A stretch of 11,083 bases of DNA, taken from the NCBI GenBank assembly GCA_902385025.1, contig CABMDX010000283.1:1-11083 (forward strand). Direction: 5' to 3'. Of the stretch, positions 1-7,249 are shown piece by piece. A program made the translations under genes and the position numbers. Source of the stretch: an uncultured archaeon. GTDB lineage: Archaea; Halobacteriota; Methanosarcinia; Methanotrichales; Methanotrichaceae. Under the pieces are notes generated by a model, which searched no databases, had not been told where the DNA came from, and worked only from the letters and a program-made list of their open reading frames with translations. Numbering within the stretch: position 1 is the first letter of the stretch; each line of letters opens with the position of its first letter.

Positions 1-617
1 AAGAAGATGAGGTGATAACGGTAGCGGGAGAATATGAGACTCTCATACCAATCGATGAGTACCTCGCCGCAGGCGTGCATATCGGTACTCAGCAGAAGAC
101 GAATGACATGATGCCCTACATTTATAGGGTGAGGACAGACGGCTTGTATGTCCTGGATGTCCAATCCACGGATAAGCGCATCAGGCTGGCGGCTAAATTC
201 CTGGCCAAATATAATCCGGCAAATATCCTTGTGGTGTCCGCCAGGCAATACGGCCAGAGACCTGCAACCATGTTCGCTAAAGCCATTGGAGCCGGTGCGA
301 ATGTAGGCAGATTTGTGCCAAATACCCTGACAAACCCGGCCTTCAGAGGCTTCATCGAGCCCGATGCACTCATTGCCACTGATCCCAGCGGCGATGCCCA
401 GGCAGTAAACGAGGCTGTGGATGTAGGCATACCGGTGATCGCTCTATGCGATACCAACAACATGACCTCCAATGTTGACCTGGTGATTCCCACCAACAAC
501 AAAGGCAGGAAGGCTTTAACGCTCATCTACTGGCTCCTGGCCCGCCAGGTTCTGCGTGAACGCGGCGAAGAGGACAGGTTCAAATACACTATCTCGGACT
601 TCGAGATGGAGTTTTGA
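1..617 (+). CDS. rpsB: 30S ribosomal protein S2 (uS2), 5' end cut by window
   Basis: This encodes the small-subunit ribosomal protein uS2, which sits on the body/head junction of the 30S subunit. The signature near the N-terminus, [15 protein letters not shown], is followed by [20 protein letters not shown]. The later stretches [19 protein letters not shown] and [20 protein letters not shown] and the closing [18 protein letters not shown] are the standard archaeal S2 blocks. A GTG at 12 could start a 201-residue product. However, a GAGG motif abuts it with no spacing, and the frame stays open to the left edge with acidic codons (Glu-Asp-Glu) like the acidic heads of related proteins. I therefore treat the gene as running off the window. 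It is the first gene of a compact cluster; its stop lies 3 nt before the next start. The identity is secure and only the start is uncertain. Confidence 0.95.
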   Translation, partial: EDEVITVAGEYETLIPIDEYLAAGVHIGTQQKTNDMMPYIYRVRTDGLYVLDVQSTDKRIRLAAKFLAKYNPANILVVSARQYGQRPATMFAKAIGAGANVGRFVPNTLTNPAFRGFIEPDALIATDPSGDAQAVNEAVDVGIPVIALCDTNNMTSNVDLVIPTNNKGRKALTLIYWLLARQVLRERGEEDRFKYTISDFEMEF

Positions 618-620
618 TCC

Positions 621-1403
621 ATGCGGCTTCCGGCTGTTGCAGGTCAGTTCTATCCTTATAGTGGAGCGGAGCTGAAAGCACAGTTGGAGCGAATGATGCC
701 TCAATCTGCCCCGATCCAGGTGCTTGGGGTAGTAGTCCCGCATGCCGGATATGTCTATTCCGGGCAAGTTGCAGCCGAGGTTTATTCCCGCCTGCCTAAA
801 AGAGATACCTACGTGATCCTGGGCCCAAATCATCACGGCCTGGGGTCTCCAGTGGCGCTCTCGCGCGACTCCTGGAAGACGCCGCTAGGTGTCGTGCAGC
901 CTGATTTGGAGCTTGCTGAGGCTCTTGGCGGATCCATCATCGACTATGATGAAGTGGCCCATTTGCATGAGCATTCCATAGAAGTCCAGATTCCTTTTCT
1001 TCAAGCTCGATTCGCGGATTTCAAGATTCTTCCCATCTGCATGGGAATGCAGGATGAAGAGACTGCTGTGGAGATCGGCAGGGAGCTTGCCAGAGCTATC
1101 CAGAAGCTTGGCCGCCAGTGCGTCATCATTGCCAGCAGCGATTTTACACACTACGAGCCTCAGGAGATCGCAAGGAAGGTCGATGCCCGGCTGATAGAAG
1201 CTATTTTGAATATGGATGTTCCCGAGCTTTATGCCAGGGTTTATCGATATAATGCTACAGCATGCGGCTTTGGCCCAATAGCTGCGGCCATCACGGCTTT
1301 AAAGGGTGCTGCAAGCGGCAAATTGCTCAGATACGCTACCAGTGGAGACGTCAGTGGCGATTACAGTCAGGTAGTTGGGTACGGAGCGATTGTATTCACT
1401 TGA
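621..1403 (+). CDS. MEMO1 family protein
   Basis: This 260-residue protein belongs to the MEMO1 family, related in fold to class III non-haem dioxygenases. The N-terminus RLPAVAGQFYP is the family hallmark. Likely metal or active-site residues are visible: His41 in PHAGYVYSG, His71/His72 in GPNHHGLG, His114/116/118 in HLHEHSIEVQIPF, Asp174/His177 in SSDFTHY and Cys215 in TACGFGP. The closing GDYSQVVGYGAIVF is also typical. Human MEMO1 uses equivalent His, His and Cys positions and has been reported to bind iron or copper, but the biochemical role of the archaeal protein is not settled. The ATG lies 3 nt after rpsB, with a GATGGAG ribosome-binding site inside the end of rpsB, so translation is probably coupled. 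Its fixed place beside mevalonate genes in archaea suggests a link to isoprenoid metabolism. That link is inference. Confidence 0.93.
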   Translation: MRLPAVAGQFYPYSGAELKAQLERMMPQSAPIQVLGVVVPHAGYVYSGQVAAEVYSRLPKRDTYVILGPNHHGLGSPVALSRDSWKTPLGVVQPDLELAEALGGSIIDYDEVAHLHEHSIEVQIPFLQARFADFKILPICMGMQDEETAVEIGRELARAIQKLGRQCVIIASSDFTHYEPQEIARKVDARLIEAILNMDVPELYARVYRYNATACGFGPIAAAITALKGAASGKLLRYATSGDVSGDYSQVVGYGAIVFT

Positions 1404-1415
1404 GGGGGACCTTTT

Positions 1416-2372
1416 TTGACTTCGGCATCAGCTCCCGGTAAGGTAATCCTCTTCGGAGAGCATGCTGTAGTTTCCGGGGCTGCAGCTCTCGGCGGTGCCG
1501 TAGACCTGCGAGCAAAGGTCACTGTTGAGGATCTGCCCGGCAGTCTCACGATTTCCGCTGATGATCTGATACTCCGGGGTTTTTCCCTGGATCTGGTCTC
1601 AGGCCGTATTGCTTCTGCTGAGGCTTTGAATGCCGTCAGATATGTCCGGGCAGCTCTGCAGGAATTTGAGGCCCGCGATCTTCGCGTAAAAATTGAATCA
1701 GAGATTCCTCTGGCCGCTGGCATGGGCTCTTCTGCTGCCATAGTGGTTGCAACAGTAGCAGCTCTCAATATGCATCTGGGCCTTGCGCTTGGCACAAAGG
1801 ATATAGCGCAAATCTCTCATATGATAGAGAAAAAGGTTCAGCAAGGCTATGGCAGTCCCATGGATACTGCGCTTGCAACCTTTGGCGGCTACCTGCTCGT
1901 ATCCACAAGTGTCATGCCTATCGATCTACCAGCGCTTGATATCGTTGTGGGATACACCGGTATTCCACATGATACCAGGTCCGAGGTCGAGAAGGTGCAG
2001 AGTCTTCTGGCGCGCTATCCTGACATTGTAGCTCCTATATTCCAGGCCATCGGCTCAATCTCGGCAAGAAGTGTGCCTCTGATACGGGACAGGAAGCTTC
2101 TGGAGCTGGGCGAATTGATGAATGTCAACCACGGCCTTCTGGAGGCTGTGGGCGTGGGAAGCAGAGAGCTTTCCGAGCTGGTTTATGCGGCCCGGGGTGC
2201 TGGCAATGCAATCGGGGCCAAGCTTACAGGGGCAGGCGGAGGCGGCTGTATGATCGCGCTGCCAGGGCCAGCCGGAGCAGAAGCGCTGATGGTGGCTTTG
2301 CGGCAGGCAAAGGGTCTTGCTTATTCCGTTAAAACGGGCTGTGAGGGCATGAGGATGGAGGTAGGCAAATAG
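1416..2372 (+). CDS. mvk: mevalonate kinase (GHMP family)
   Basis: This enzyme phosphorylates mevalonate with ATP to 5-phosphomevalonate, the first committed step toward isoprenoid lipids. All three GHMP-kinase motifs are present in the 318-residue product. Motif 1 is SAPGKVILFGEH (residues 5-15, with Lys9 and His15). Motif 2 is PLAAGMGSSAA (98-108), the glycine/serine phosphate loop. Motif 3 is KLTGAGGGGCM (269-279). Asp150 in GSPMDTA is the probable catalytic aspartate. The start is a TTG at 1416: motif 1 begins four residues later, no ATG precedes it in a sensible place, and a strong GAGGGGG ribosome-binding site (1402-1408) overlaps the MEMO stop codon and sits about 7 nt upstream. The length fits archaeal mevalonate kinases. 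It ends with TAG one base before the isopentenyl phosphate kinase gene. Confidence 0.96.
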   Translation: MTSASAPGKVILFGEHAVVSGAAALGGAVDLRAKVTVEDLPGSLTISADDLILRGFSLDLVSGRIASAEALNAVRYVRAALQEFEARDLRVKIESEIPLAAGMGSSAAIVVATVAALNMHLGLALGTKDIAQISHMIEKKVQQGYGSPMDTALATFGGYLLVSTSVMPIDLPALDIVVGYTGIPHDTRSEVEKVQSLLARYPDIVAPIFQAIGSISARSVPLIRDRKLLELGELMNVNHGLLEAVGVGSRELSELVYAARGAGNAIGAKLTGAGGGGCMIALPGPAGAEALMVALRQAKGLAYSVKTGCEGMRMEVGK

Positions 2373-2373
2373 A

Positions 2374-3123
2374 ATGAAAGTCCTGAAGATCGGAGGCAGT
2401 ATCCTGACCGATAAGGTTCGTGCCTCTGCCGTCCGGCAAGATGCAATTTTGCGCGTGGCCCAGGAAATCGCTTCCAGTCCGGAAAATATGGTGCTGGTAC
2501 ACGGTGCAGGATCTTTTGGACACATTCCCGCCCAAAAATATGGCCTGCCCCATAGCTTCAATCCAGAAGGACTGTGGGTCACCCATCGCTCAGTGGCCAG
2601 GCTGAATGATCTGATGGTGGAGGCCCTCTGCGAGGCAGGAGTGCATGCCCTGCCAGTTCATCCCTTCTCCAGCCTCGTCCTTCGGGACGGCAGAATAGAC
2701 AGCTTTAACCTGGAGCCGATATTCCAGATGCTGCAGAACGGTCTTATGCCGGTGTTGCATGGTGATGTTGCCATGGATCTGACGCGCAAGGCGGGAATAG
2801 TCTCAGGAGATCAACTTGTGCCTTATCTTGCCAGGGCCTTTGGCGCGGATGTGGCCGCAGTGGGGTGCGATGTTGATGGTGTGCTTTTCCAGGGACATGC
2901 TCTTCCATTGATCACCAGGCATACACTCCATGAAATCGATTGCGAATTGGGCGGCAGTGCTGGCGTGGATGTGACAGGCGGAATGAAAGGGAAGCTCCTG
3001 GAGCTGCTTGATCTTGCTGATAGGGGGATTGAGTCCGTAATCTTCAATGCCTCAAAAAATGGCAACATATCTCGCGCCCTTCAGGGAGAGCCGGTGGGAA
3101 CAAGAGTGGGGCGATCGAATTGA
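2374..3123 (+). CDS. ipk: isopentenyl phosphate kinase
   Basis: This kinase converts isopentenyl phosphate to isopentenyl diphosphate (IPP), the closing step of archaeal variants of the mevalonate route. The 249-residue protein has an amino-acid-kinase fold signature. It starts MKVLKIGGSILTDK (Lys5 and Lys14 expected to contact phosphates). GAGSFGHIPAQKYGL follows, where His50 matches the catalytic histidine that separates this family from other amino-acid kinases. HGD (129-131), VSGDQLVPYLA (143-152) and TGGMKGK (201-207) complete the nucleotide and substrate site. Its presence implies that decarboxylation happens before the second phosphorylation in this organism. The gene begins 1 nt after mvk, with GGAGGT (2357-2362) as ribosome-binding site. 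It overlaps the next gene by 4 nt. Confidence 0.95.
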   Translation: MKVLKIGGSILTDKVRASAVRQDAILRVAQEIASSPENMVLVHGAGSFGHIPAQKYGLPHSFNPEGLWVTHRSVARLNDLMVEALCEAGVHALPVHPFSSLVLRDGRIDSFNLEPIFQMLQNGLMPVLHGDVAMDLTRKAGIVSGDQLVPYLARAFGADVAAVGCDVDGVLFQGHALPLITRHTLHEIDCELGGSAGVDVTGGMKGKLLELLDLADRGIESVIFNASKNGNISRALQGEPVGTRVGRSN

Positions 3124-4208
3124 CAACCTCCAGCCGCAAGCTCGACCACATCAGGATCTGCCTGGAGAATCCGGTTGAGGCAGATTGCAGGCCCTTTGAA
3201 GATCTGGTGCTGATCCATAGGGCCCTGCCGGAGATAGATGAGGCGGATATCGACATGAGCTGCCGGTTCCTGGGAAGAGAGCTGAAAGCGCCGCTTCTCA
3301 TCAGCGCCATGACTGGCGGCCATCCTGATGTATTAAAGATAAATGTCCGCCTGGCAAAAGCAGCCGAGGAGGCGGGCGTAGCACTGGGGCTTGGCTCACA
3401 GAGAGCTGCCCTGGAGGACAAAACGCTCGAGAAGACATTCTCTGCGGCCAGGGACGCTGCGCCGGACATCCCAATCATAGGGAACATAGGAGCTGTGCAG
3501 CTCAAGAGGTCTGGACCAGAGATCATTGAACGGCTGGCAGAAATGATAGATGCCGACGCAGTTGCCGTTCACCTGAACTTCCTGCAGGAGAGCATCCAGC
3601 CTGAGGGAGATAAGGATGCCGGAGCCGTCTTGGAGGCCATAAGATCGGCGGCAAAAGGGCGTGTGCCCATCATCATAAAAGAGACCGGCGCTGGCATATC
3701 ACGAGAGACCGCTCTCGATCTTGTTCGATCTGGTGTAAAGATAATAGATGTCTCGGGCGTAGGAGGTCTCTCCTGGGCAGGAGTAGAGGCTTATCGCGCT
3801 GCAGAGCAGAAAGATCGCGAACTCGAAGATATGGGGCGGCTGTTTTGGAGCTGGGGAATTCCCACTCCCGCAAGCATTGTAGAATGCCGTGATGCTGGTG
3901 CGACGGTTATATCCTCTGGCGGAGTTCGAAGCGGCCTGGATGTGGCCAGGAGCCTGGCTCTGGGTGCAAGCCTTGCGGGAGCGGCTCTGCCACTGCTTAA
4001 GCCTGCCACAAAAGATCCTCAGGAAGTGGTGAAGACCCTAAATTCCTATATCAGGGCTCTGAGGATATCGATGTTTCTTTGCGGCTGCAAAGATTTGCCG
4101 CAACTGGCCCGCGTGCCTCTCGTGGTTCTAGGAAGGACCAGGGAATGGCTGGAGATGCGGGGTTATGATTTGAGAGCATTTTCTGTTTATAGAGAGTTGG
4201 CAAGATGA
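3120..4208 (+). CDS. fni: type 2 isopentenyl-diphosphate delta-isomerase (FMN-dependent)
   Basis: This interconverts IPP and dimethylallyl diphosphate (DMAPP), providing the starter for prenyl chain growth, and depends on reduced FMN and Mg2+. The 362-residue protein shows the type 2 pattern. It has RKLDHI at residues 6-11 and APLLISAMTGG at 57-67. GLGSQRA (90-96) and GNIGAVQ (121-127) follow. HLNFLQESIQPEGD (151-164) contains the Gln160/Glu162 pair expected at the substrate and metal site. Lys187 lies in IIIKETGAGIS, and SSGGVRSGLDVARSLALGA (265-283) is the FMN phosphate-binding segment. It is unrelated to the Nudix-type isomerase. The start is TTG at 3120, embedded in ATTGA so that start and the preceding stop overlap by 4 nt. 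No good ribosome-binding site precedes it, so translation likely depends on re-initiation after the kinase gene. Confidence 0.95.
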   Translation: MTTSSRKLDHIRICLENPVEADCRPFEDLVLIHRALPEIDEADIDMSCRFLGRELKAPLLISAMTGGHPDVLKINVRLAKAAEEAGVALGLGSQRAALEDKTLEKTFSAARDAAPDIPIIGNIGAVQLKRSGPEIIERLAEMIDADAVAVHLNFLQESIQPEGDKDAGAVLEAIRSAAKGRVPIIIKETGAGISRETALDLVRSGVKIIDVSGVGGLSWAGVEAYRAAEQKDRELEDMGRLFWSWGIPTPASIVECRDAGATVISSGGVRSGLDVARSLALGASLAGAALPLLKPATKDPQEVVKTLNSYIRALRISMFLCGCKDLPQLARVPLVVLGRTREWLEMRGYDLRAFSVYRELAR

Positions 4209-5542
4209 AGGATATTGCAATCATCGCGGTGGGCGGCTACAACGAAATTGGCCGCAACATGACGGCGATAAGGATCGGAAAAGATATCGTGGTAATGGAT
4301 ATGGGCATAAGGCTGGATCGTGTGCAGATTCACGAGGATACCGACGTGGAATCGCTGCATGCTGCCGACCTGATCAACATGGGTGCCATTCCCGATGACA
4401 GCATCATGGAAAGTATTGACGGAAAGGTAAGGGCCATTGCCTGCACGCATGGGCATCTGGATCATATTGGGGCCATTTCCAAGCTGGCTCACAAATATCA
4501 TGCTCCAATTGTTGCCACACCGTTTACTGCGGACCTCATCAACCAGGAGATCAAATCCGAAAAGATCTTTGGTGTAAAAAATCCCCTCAAGACCATGAAT
4601 GCAGGCGAGCGCTTTGCAGTCACAGAGGACATTGAGCTGGAGTTCATTCGCGTGCAGCATAGCATAGTTGACTGCGTCTTTGCTGCTATCCATACTCCGA
4701 AGGGAACCATAATCTACGCCAATGACTACAAGATCGACAGAAGCCCGACGCTCGGGGAGCCTCCAGACTTTTCCAGGCTCAGAGCGCTCGGAAAAGAGGG
4801 CGTGCTGGCCCTCATCACCGAGACCACCAATGCTTCGATCTCCGGAAAGACACCCTCAGAGCAGATTGCCAAGGACCTGGTATGGGATGTGATCATCGGC
4901 ACGGAGGAGACCAAGTCCGGGCTCATGGTCACCACCTTCTCCTCTCATATCGCTCGCATCAAGGCCATCATTGAGGCCGCCCATAAGATCGGCAGAAAGC
5001 CGGTCCTTCTGGGAAGGTCTATGGAGAAGTACTGGGGCACGGCAGTTCGGACCGGCTATGCCCACCAGGGAGATGTGACTGTATTTGGCAGAAGGAAGTC
5101 GGTGGACAAAGCCCTGAAGAGGATAATGTGCGAGGGCAAGGACAAGTATCTGCCCATCATGACCGGCCATCAGGGCGAACCGGGAGCAATCCTCAGTCGC
5201 GTGGCGAATGGCGAGACGGACTATTCAGTCCAGTCCGGGGATAAGGTAATCTTCTCGGCTGGAATTATTCCCCAGCCGCTCAATGAGTCCAACCGGCATA
5301 CCGTAGTTACAAAGCTCAAGATGCGCGGCGGCAGGATTTATGATAATGTGCACGTCTCCGGCCATGCCTGTCGGGAGGATCACTGGGAGCTGTTGAGGAT
5401 GATCAATCCAGAGCACGTTATACCGAGCCACGGGACGCTGGTCAGTCACGGCAATTACCTCATGATGGCTGAGGAGACGGGCTACTCCCTCGGCTCCAAT
5501 ATTCATCTGGTGAGGAATGGCCAGGAGCTGCTGATCGATTAG
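4205..5542 (+). CDS. rnj: archaeal ribonuclease J (metallo-beta-lactamase / beta-CASP)
   Basis: This is a beta-CASP metallo-beta-lactamase ribonuclease. Archaeal RNase J enzymes act mainly as 5'-to-3' exonucleases in RNA turnover and processing. The 445-residue length is normal for the archaeal, euryarchaeal-type enzyme, which lacks the long C-terminal extension of bacterial RNase J. Zinc-site motifs are intact: THGHLDH (81-87), His152 and Asp174 in YANDYK. The beta-CASP part carries TGHQGEPGAILSR (320-332), then VHVSGHACREDH (382-393) and IPSHG (406-410). The ATG overlaps the fni stop as ATGA, implying translational coupling. Placement between isoprenoid genes is a recurrent archaeal arrangement, and I know of no mechanistic reason for it. 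It ends in TAG. Confidence 0.95.
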   Translation: MKDIAIIAVGGYNEIGRNMTAIRIGKDIVVMDMGIRLDRVQIHEDTDVESLHAADLINMGAIPDDSIMESIDGKVRAIACTHGHLDHIGAISKLAHKYHAPIVATPFTADLINQEIKSEKIFGVKNPLKTMNAGERFAVTEDIELEFIRVQHSIVDCVFAAIHTPKGTIIYANDYKIDRSPTLGEPPDFSRLRALGKEGVLALITETTNASISGKTPSEQIAKDLVWDVIIGTEETKSGLMVTTFSSHIARIKAIIEAAHKIGRKPVLLGRSMEKYWGTAVRTGYAHQGDVTVFGRRKSVDKALKRIMCEGKDKYLPIMTGHQGEPGAILSRVANGETDYSVQSGDKVIFSAGIIPQPLNESNRHTVVTKLKMRGGRIYDNVHVSGHACREDHWELLRMINPEHVIPSHGTLVSHGNYLMMAEETGYSLGSNIHLVRNGQELLID

Positions 5543-5557
5543 AGGAGCCAGAAGACT

Positions 5558-6520
5558 ATGATGGAAAGAGAGTTGGAAAGGCGCGCTGCCCTGGTCTCTG
5601 GGGCCATTGAGCAGTTGCTGCCCATAGTGCATCCTCGCGGATTGTACGAGGCGAGCCGGCACCTGGTTGACTCCGGCGGCAAAAGGCTGCGACCATCCAT
5701 GCTGCTCCTGGCAGCCGAGGCAGTGGGCGGCGAGGCAACTCTTCTTGCTCCTGCCGCGGTCTCCATTGAGCTGATCCATAACTTCACGCTCATCCACGAC
5801 GACATCATGGATAATGCCGATGTGCGGCGTGGCCGACCGGCAGTGCATAAGATCTGGGGAGAGTCGGGAGCGATTCTTGCCGGTGATACGCTCTATTCCA
5901 AAGCTTTCCAGGTTCTGGGCATGACCCCTGTACAGCCCGAGCTTATTTTGGGTGCCATGAATGTGCTCTCCCGGACCTGCACCGACATATGCGAGGGCCA
6001 GTGGCTGGATATCGAGTTCGAAAGCCGGGAGAGAGTCTCCGAGAATGAGTACATGGAGATGATCGAGAAAAAGACGGGAGTGCTTTACGGAGCCTCGGCC
6101 AGTATGGGTGCCATCCTCGCAGGCGGCTCGCCCCAGGTGGCGGCAGCACTGGATGAGTTCGGAAGGCTGACCGGTATGGGCTTCCAGCTCCAGGATGATG
6201 TTATAGATCTCACCGCCTCTGTGACCGTCTCGGGCAAGCGCCAGGGCGGAGATCTGGTGGAGGGCAAAAAAACGCTTATCATGATCAATGCCTTCGCAAA
6301 AGGCATCAATGTGGAGGCCTTCGGCAAAAGGGATGCCACGCCAGAAGAGATTCAGAAAGGCATCCTCCAGCTTGAGGAGTGCGGATCTATCGACTATGCT
6401 CGCTCTCGGGCAGAGGAGATGGTGGCGAAGGGCAAGAGGGCCCTTGGTGTGCTGCCTGACTCCAAAGCCAGGGCTCTGATGCTGGAAATGGCAGACTACA
6501 TGATCAGGCGAGGCCATTAG
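5558..6520 (+). CDS. idsA: geranylgeranyl diphosphate synthase (trans-prenyltransferase)
   Basis: This enzyme condenses IPP with allylic diphosphates to make the C15/C20 diphosphates used for archaeol lipids. The 320-residue protein has the expected order. GGKRLRPSMLL (40-50) binds IPP. The first Asp-rich motif is DDIMD (81-85) in IHDDIMDNADVRRGRPAVH. KKTG (171-174) and GFQLQDDVID (208-217), the second Asp-rich motif, complete the active site. Phe76, five residues before the first motif, is the bulky residue that limits chains to about C20 in archaeal GGPP synthases, so GGPP is the likely product; an FPP/GGPP bifunctional enzyme is possible. A GAGGAG ribosome-binding site (5543-5548) follows the rnj stop directly. 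ATG 5558 is taken, although ATG 5561 is equally spaced. It closes the conserved cluster. Confidence 0.94.
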   Translation: MMERELERRAALVSGAIEQLLPIVHPRGLYEASRHLVDSGGKRLRPSMLLLAAEAVGGEATLLAPAAVSIELIHNFTLIHDDIMDNADVRRGRPAVHKIWGESGAILAGDTLYSKAFQVLGMTPVQPELILGAMNVLSRTCTDICEGQWLDIEFESRERVSENEYMEMIEKKTGVLYGASASMGAILAGGSPQVAAALDEFGRLTGMGFQLQDDVIDLTASVTVSGKRQGGDLVEGKKTLIMINAFAKGINVEAFGKRDATPEEIQKGILQLEECGSIDYARSRAEEMVAKGKRALGVLPDSKARALMLEMADYMIRRGH

Positions 6521-6522
6521 GG

Positions 6523-6556
6523 TAGTATTACCAGTAGCTGTAAAATAGTAATACTA
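6523..6556 (+). promoter_or_regulatory. perfect dyad, candidate operator (NikR-like layout)
   Basis: Nine-base arms TAGTATTAC (6523-6531) and GTAATACTA (6548-6556) are perfect reverse complements separated by 16 nt. A third, degenerate copy, GGTATTATC, lies at 6568-6576. The dyad sits in the gap between the prenyl synthase stop and the His-rich gene, ending 34 nt before that start. It overlaps an AT-rich TATA-like stretch at 6541-6553, so a bound protein would block or modulate the promoter. The arms resemble nickel-regulator half-sites (E. coli NikR: GTATGAC-N14-GTCATAC), but the spacer here is 2 nt longer. As RNA it could also fold into a weak hairpin with a large loop and no U-run, which makes a terminator less likely. 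Confidence 0.5.
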
Positions 6557-6590
6557 GAATTGCTATTGGTATTATCAGGAGCGCACTATT

Positions 6591-6827
6591 ATGCATGGAC
6601 ACGATTCAGAGCATCATGACCTGAAGCATCACGATTTGAGCAAGCACGATGTTGAGCATTTGTTGGCGCATTGGATTGAGCACAATCAGAGTCACAGCGA
6701 TTCTTTTCGAGAGCGTGCGGCTCAGATCGAGAAAATATTTCCGGGAGCTGCCAGGGACATCGTTCAGGCAGCAGAGCTCATGGACCAATGCACCGGAATG
6801 CTGAAAAAAGCAATGCAAGATATTTAG
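6591..6827 (+). CDS. small His-rich protein, probable metal binder
   Basis: This 78-residue cytosolic protein has no signal peptide or membrane segment. Eleven histidines fall in the first 35 residues, in a degenerate HHDL(S)K repeat (residues 8-20) followed by HLLAHWIEHNQSH (23-35). The rest is amphipathic helix with one cysteine (Cys67). The HLLxHWIEHNxxH pattern is one I associate with small uncharacterised proteins of anaerobes, often with His-rich tails; I cannot name a tested function. Histidine density suggests nickel, cobalt or zinc binding, for storage or delivery. This would suit a methanogen needing nickel for F430, CO dehydrogenase and hydrogenases. AGGAGC (6578-6583) is a good ribosome-binding site. 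The stop TAG is backed by a second in-frame TAG at 6831. The upstream dyad suggests regulation independent of the lipid operon. Metal binding is likely; the metal is inference. Confidence 0.85.
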   Translation: MHGHDSEHHDLKHHDLSKHDVEHLLAHWIEHNQSHSDSFRERAAQIEKIFPGAARDIVQAAELMDQCTGMLKKAMQDI

Positions 6828-6858
6828 GATTAGAGTTTATTCTGGGAGAAATCGGAAA

Positions 6859-7155
6859 ATGGAGCTAGTTTACACTTATGGGATGGATAGCGACAAGGCC
6901 ATGAAGAAGATGTTCGACGAAGAGTTCTGGAAGCGCCTTGGACCCACAGTGCGGGAGTGCAAGTCCATGGGGCAGAATCTGGATGGCATGTGCATCTACA
7001 TCAAGGCCCGAGATGAGCTGGCGCTGGAGGCGAAAAAGCTGCTAGCGGAAACCCGGGCCAAGGAGCTGAAGGGCGAGGACGCTGAGATGCTGCTGAAGGC
7101 ATTCCGGGATGAGGCGGAAGCGGCTGAGGCCGGGATGGGGGCGATGTTTGGGTAA
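6859..7155 (+). CDS. hypothetical helical protein, 98 residues
   Basis: I do not recognise this protein. It is a 98-residue, highly charged, soluble product. The N-terminal half (ELVYTYGMDSDKAMKKMFDE) looks like a compact mixed fold with two cysteines, Cys34 and Cys45. Residues 50-92 are rich in Ala, Glu, Lys and Leu and should form a long helix or helical hairpin. The base composition matches the GC-rich genes upstream, not the AT-rich block downstream, so it looks native. It starts 31 nt after the His-rich gene in the same direction, with a GGGAGA ribosome-binding site (6844-6849), so the two probably share a transcript. That pairing is the only functional hint: an accessory role in metal handling is possible but unproven. 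Coding character is good and the frame is clean. Confidence 0.75.
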   Translation: MELVYTYGMDSDKAMKKMFDEEFWKRLGPTVRECKSMGQNLDGMCIYIKARDELALEAKKLLAETRAKELKGEDAEMLLKAFRDEAEAAEAGMGAMFG

Positions 7156-7167
7156 AATCGCTCCAAA

Positions 7168-7202
7168 TTTTTATAGGATTCGACAGCTTGTTTTGTTGTT
7201 TG
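7168..7202 (+). terminator. T-rich end of the + strand small-gene unit
   Basis: A TTTTT run at 7168-7172 and a T-rich run from 7190 to 7201 follow the stop of the 98-residue gene by 12-50 nt. Archaeal intrinsic termination can rely on U-runs alone, so these are plausible terminators. There is no convincing hairpin. The site faces the end of the convergent minus-strand pair. Confidence 0.35.
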
Positions 7203-7249
7203 AAAAAATAATATATAAAAAATGAAGATCTCTTCTCTCAGCAAGATCT
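7202..7249 (-). terminator. hairpin plus T-run ending the minus-strand pair
   Basis: Read on the minus strand, two AGATCT palindromes (plus coordinates 7244-7249 and 7226-7231) can pair as a 6-bp stem with a 12-nt loop. They are followed at once by a T-rich tract (7202-7224 on plus reads as long A-runs). The stem overlaps the stop of the downstream minus-strand frame. The layout matches an intrinsic terminator. Confidence 0.5.

Noticed and set aside
5225..6517. A 430-codon open frame on the minus strand opposite RNase J and the prenyl synthase
   Set aside because: It lies wholly antisense to two well-supported genes with intact catalytic motifs, its translation resembles no protein and is rich in His, and such mirror frames are common in GC-rich DNA.
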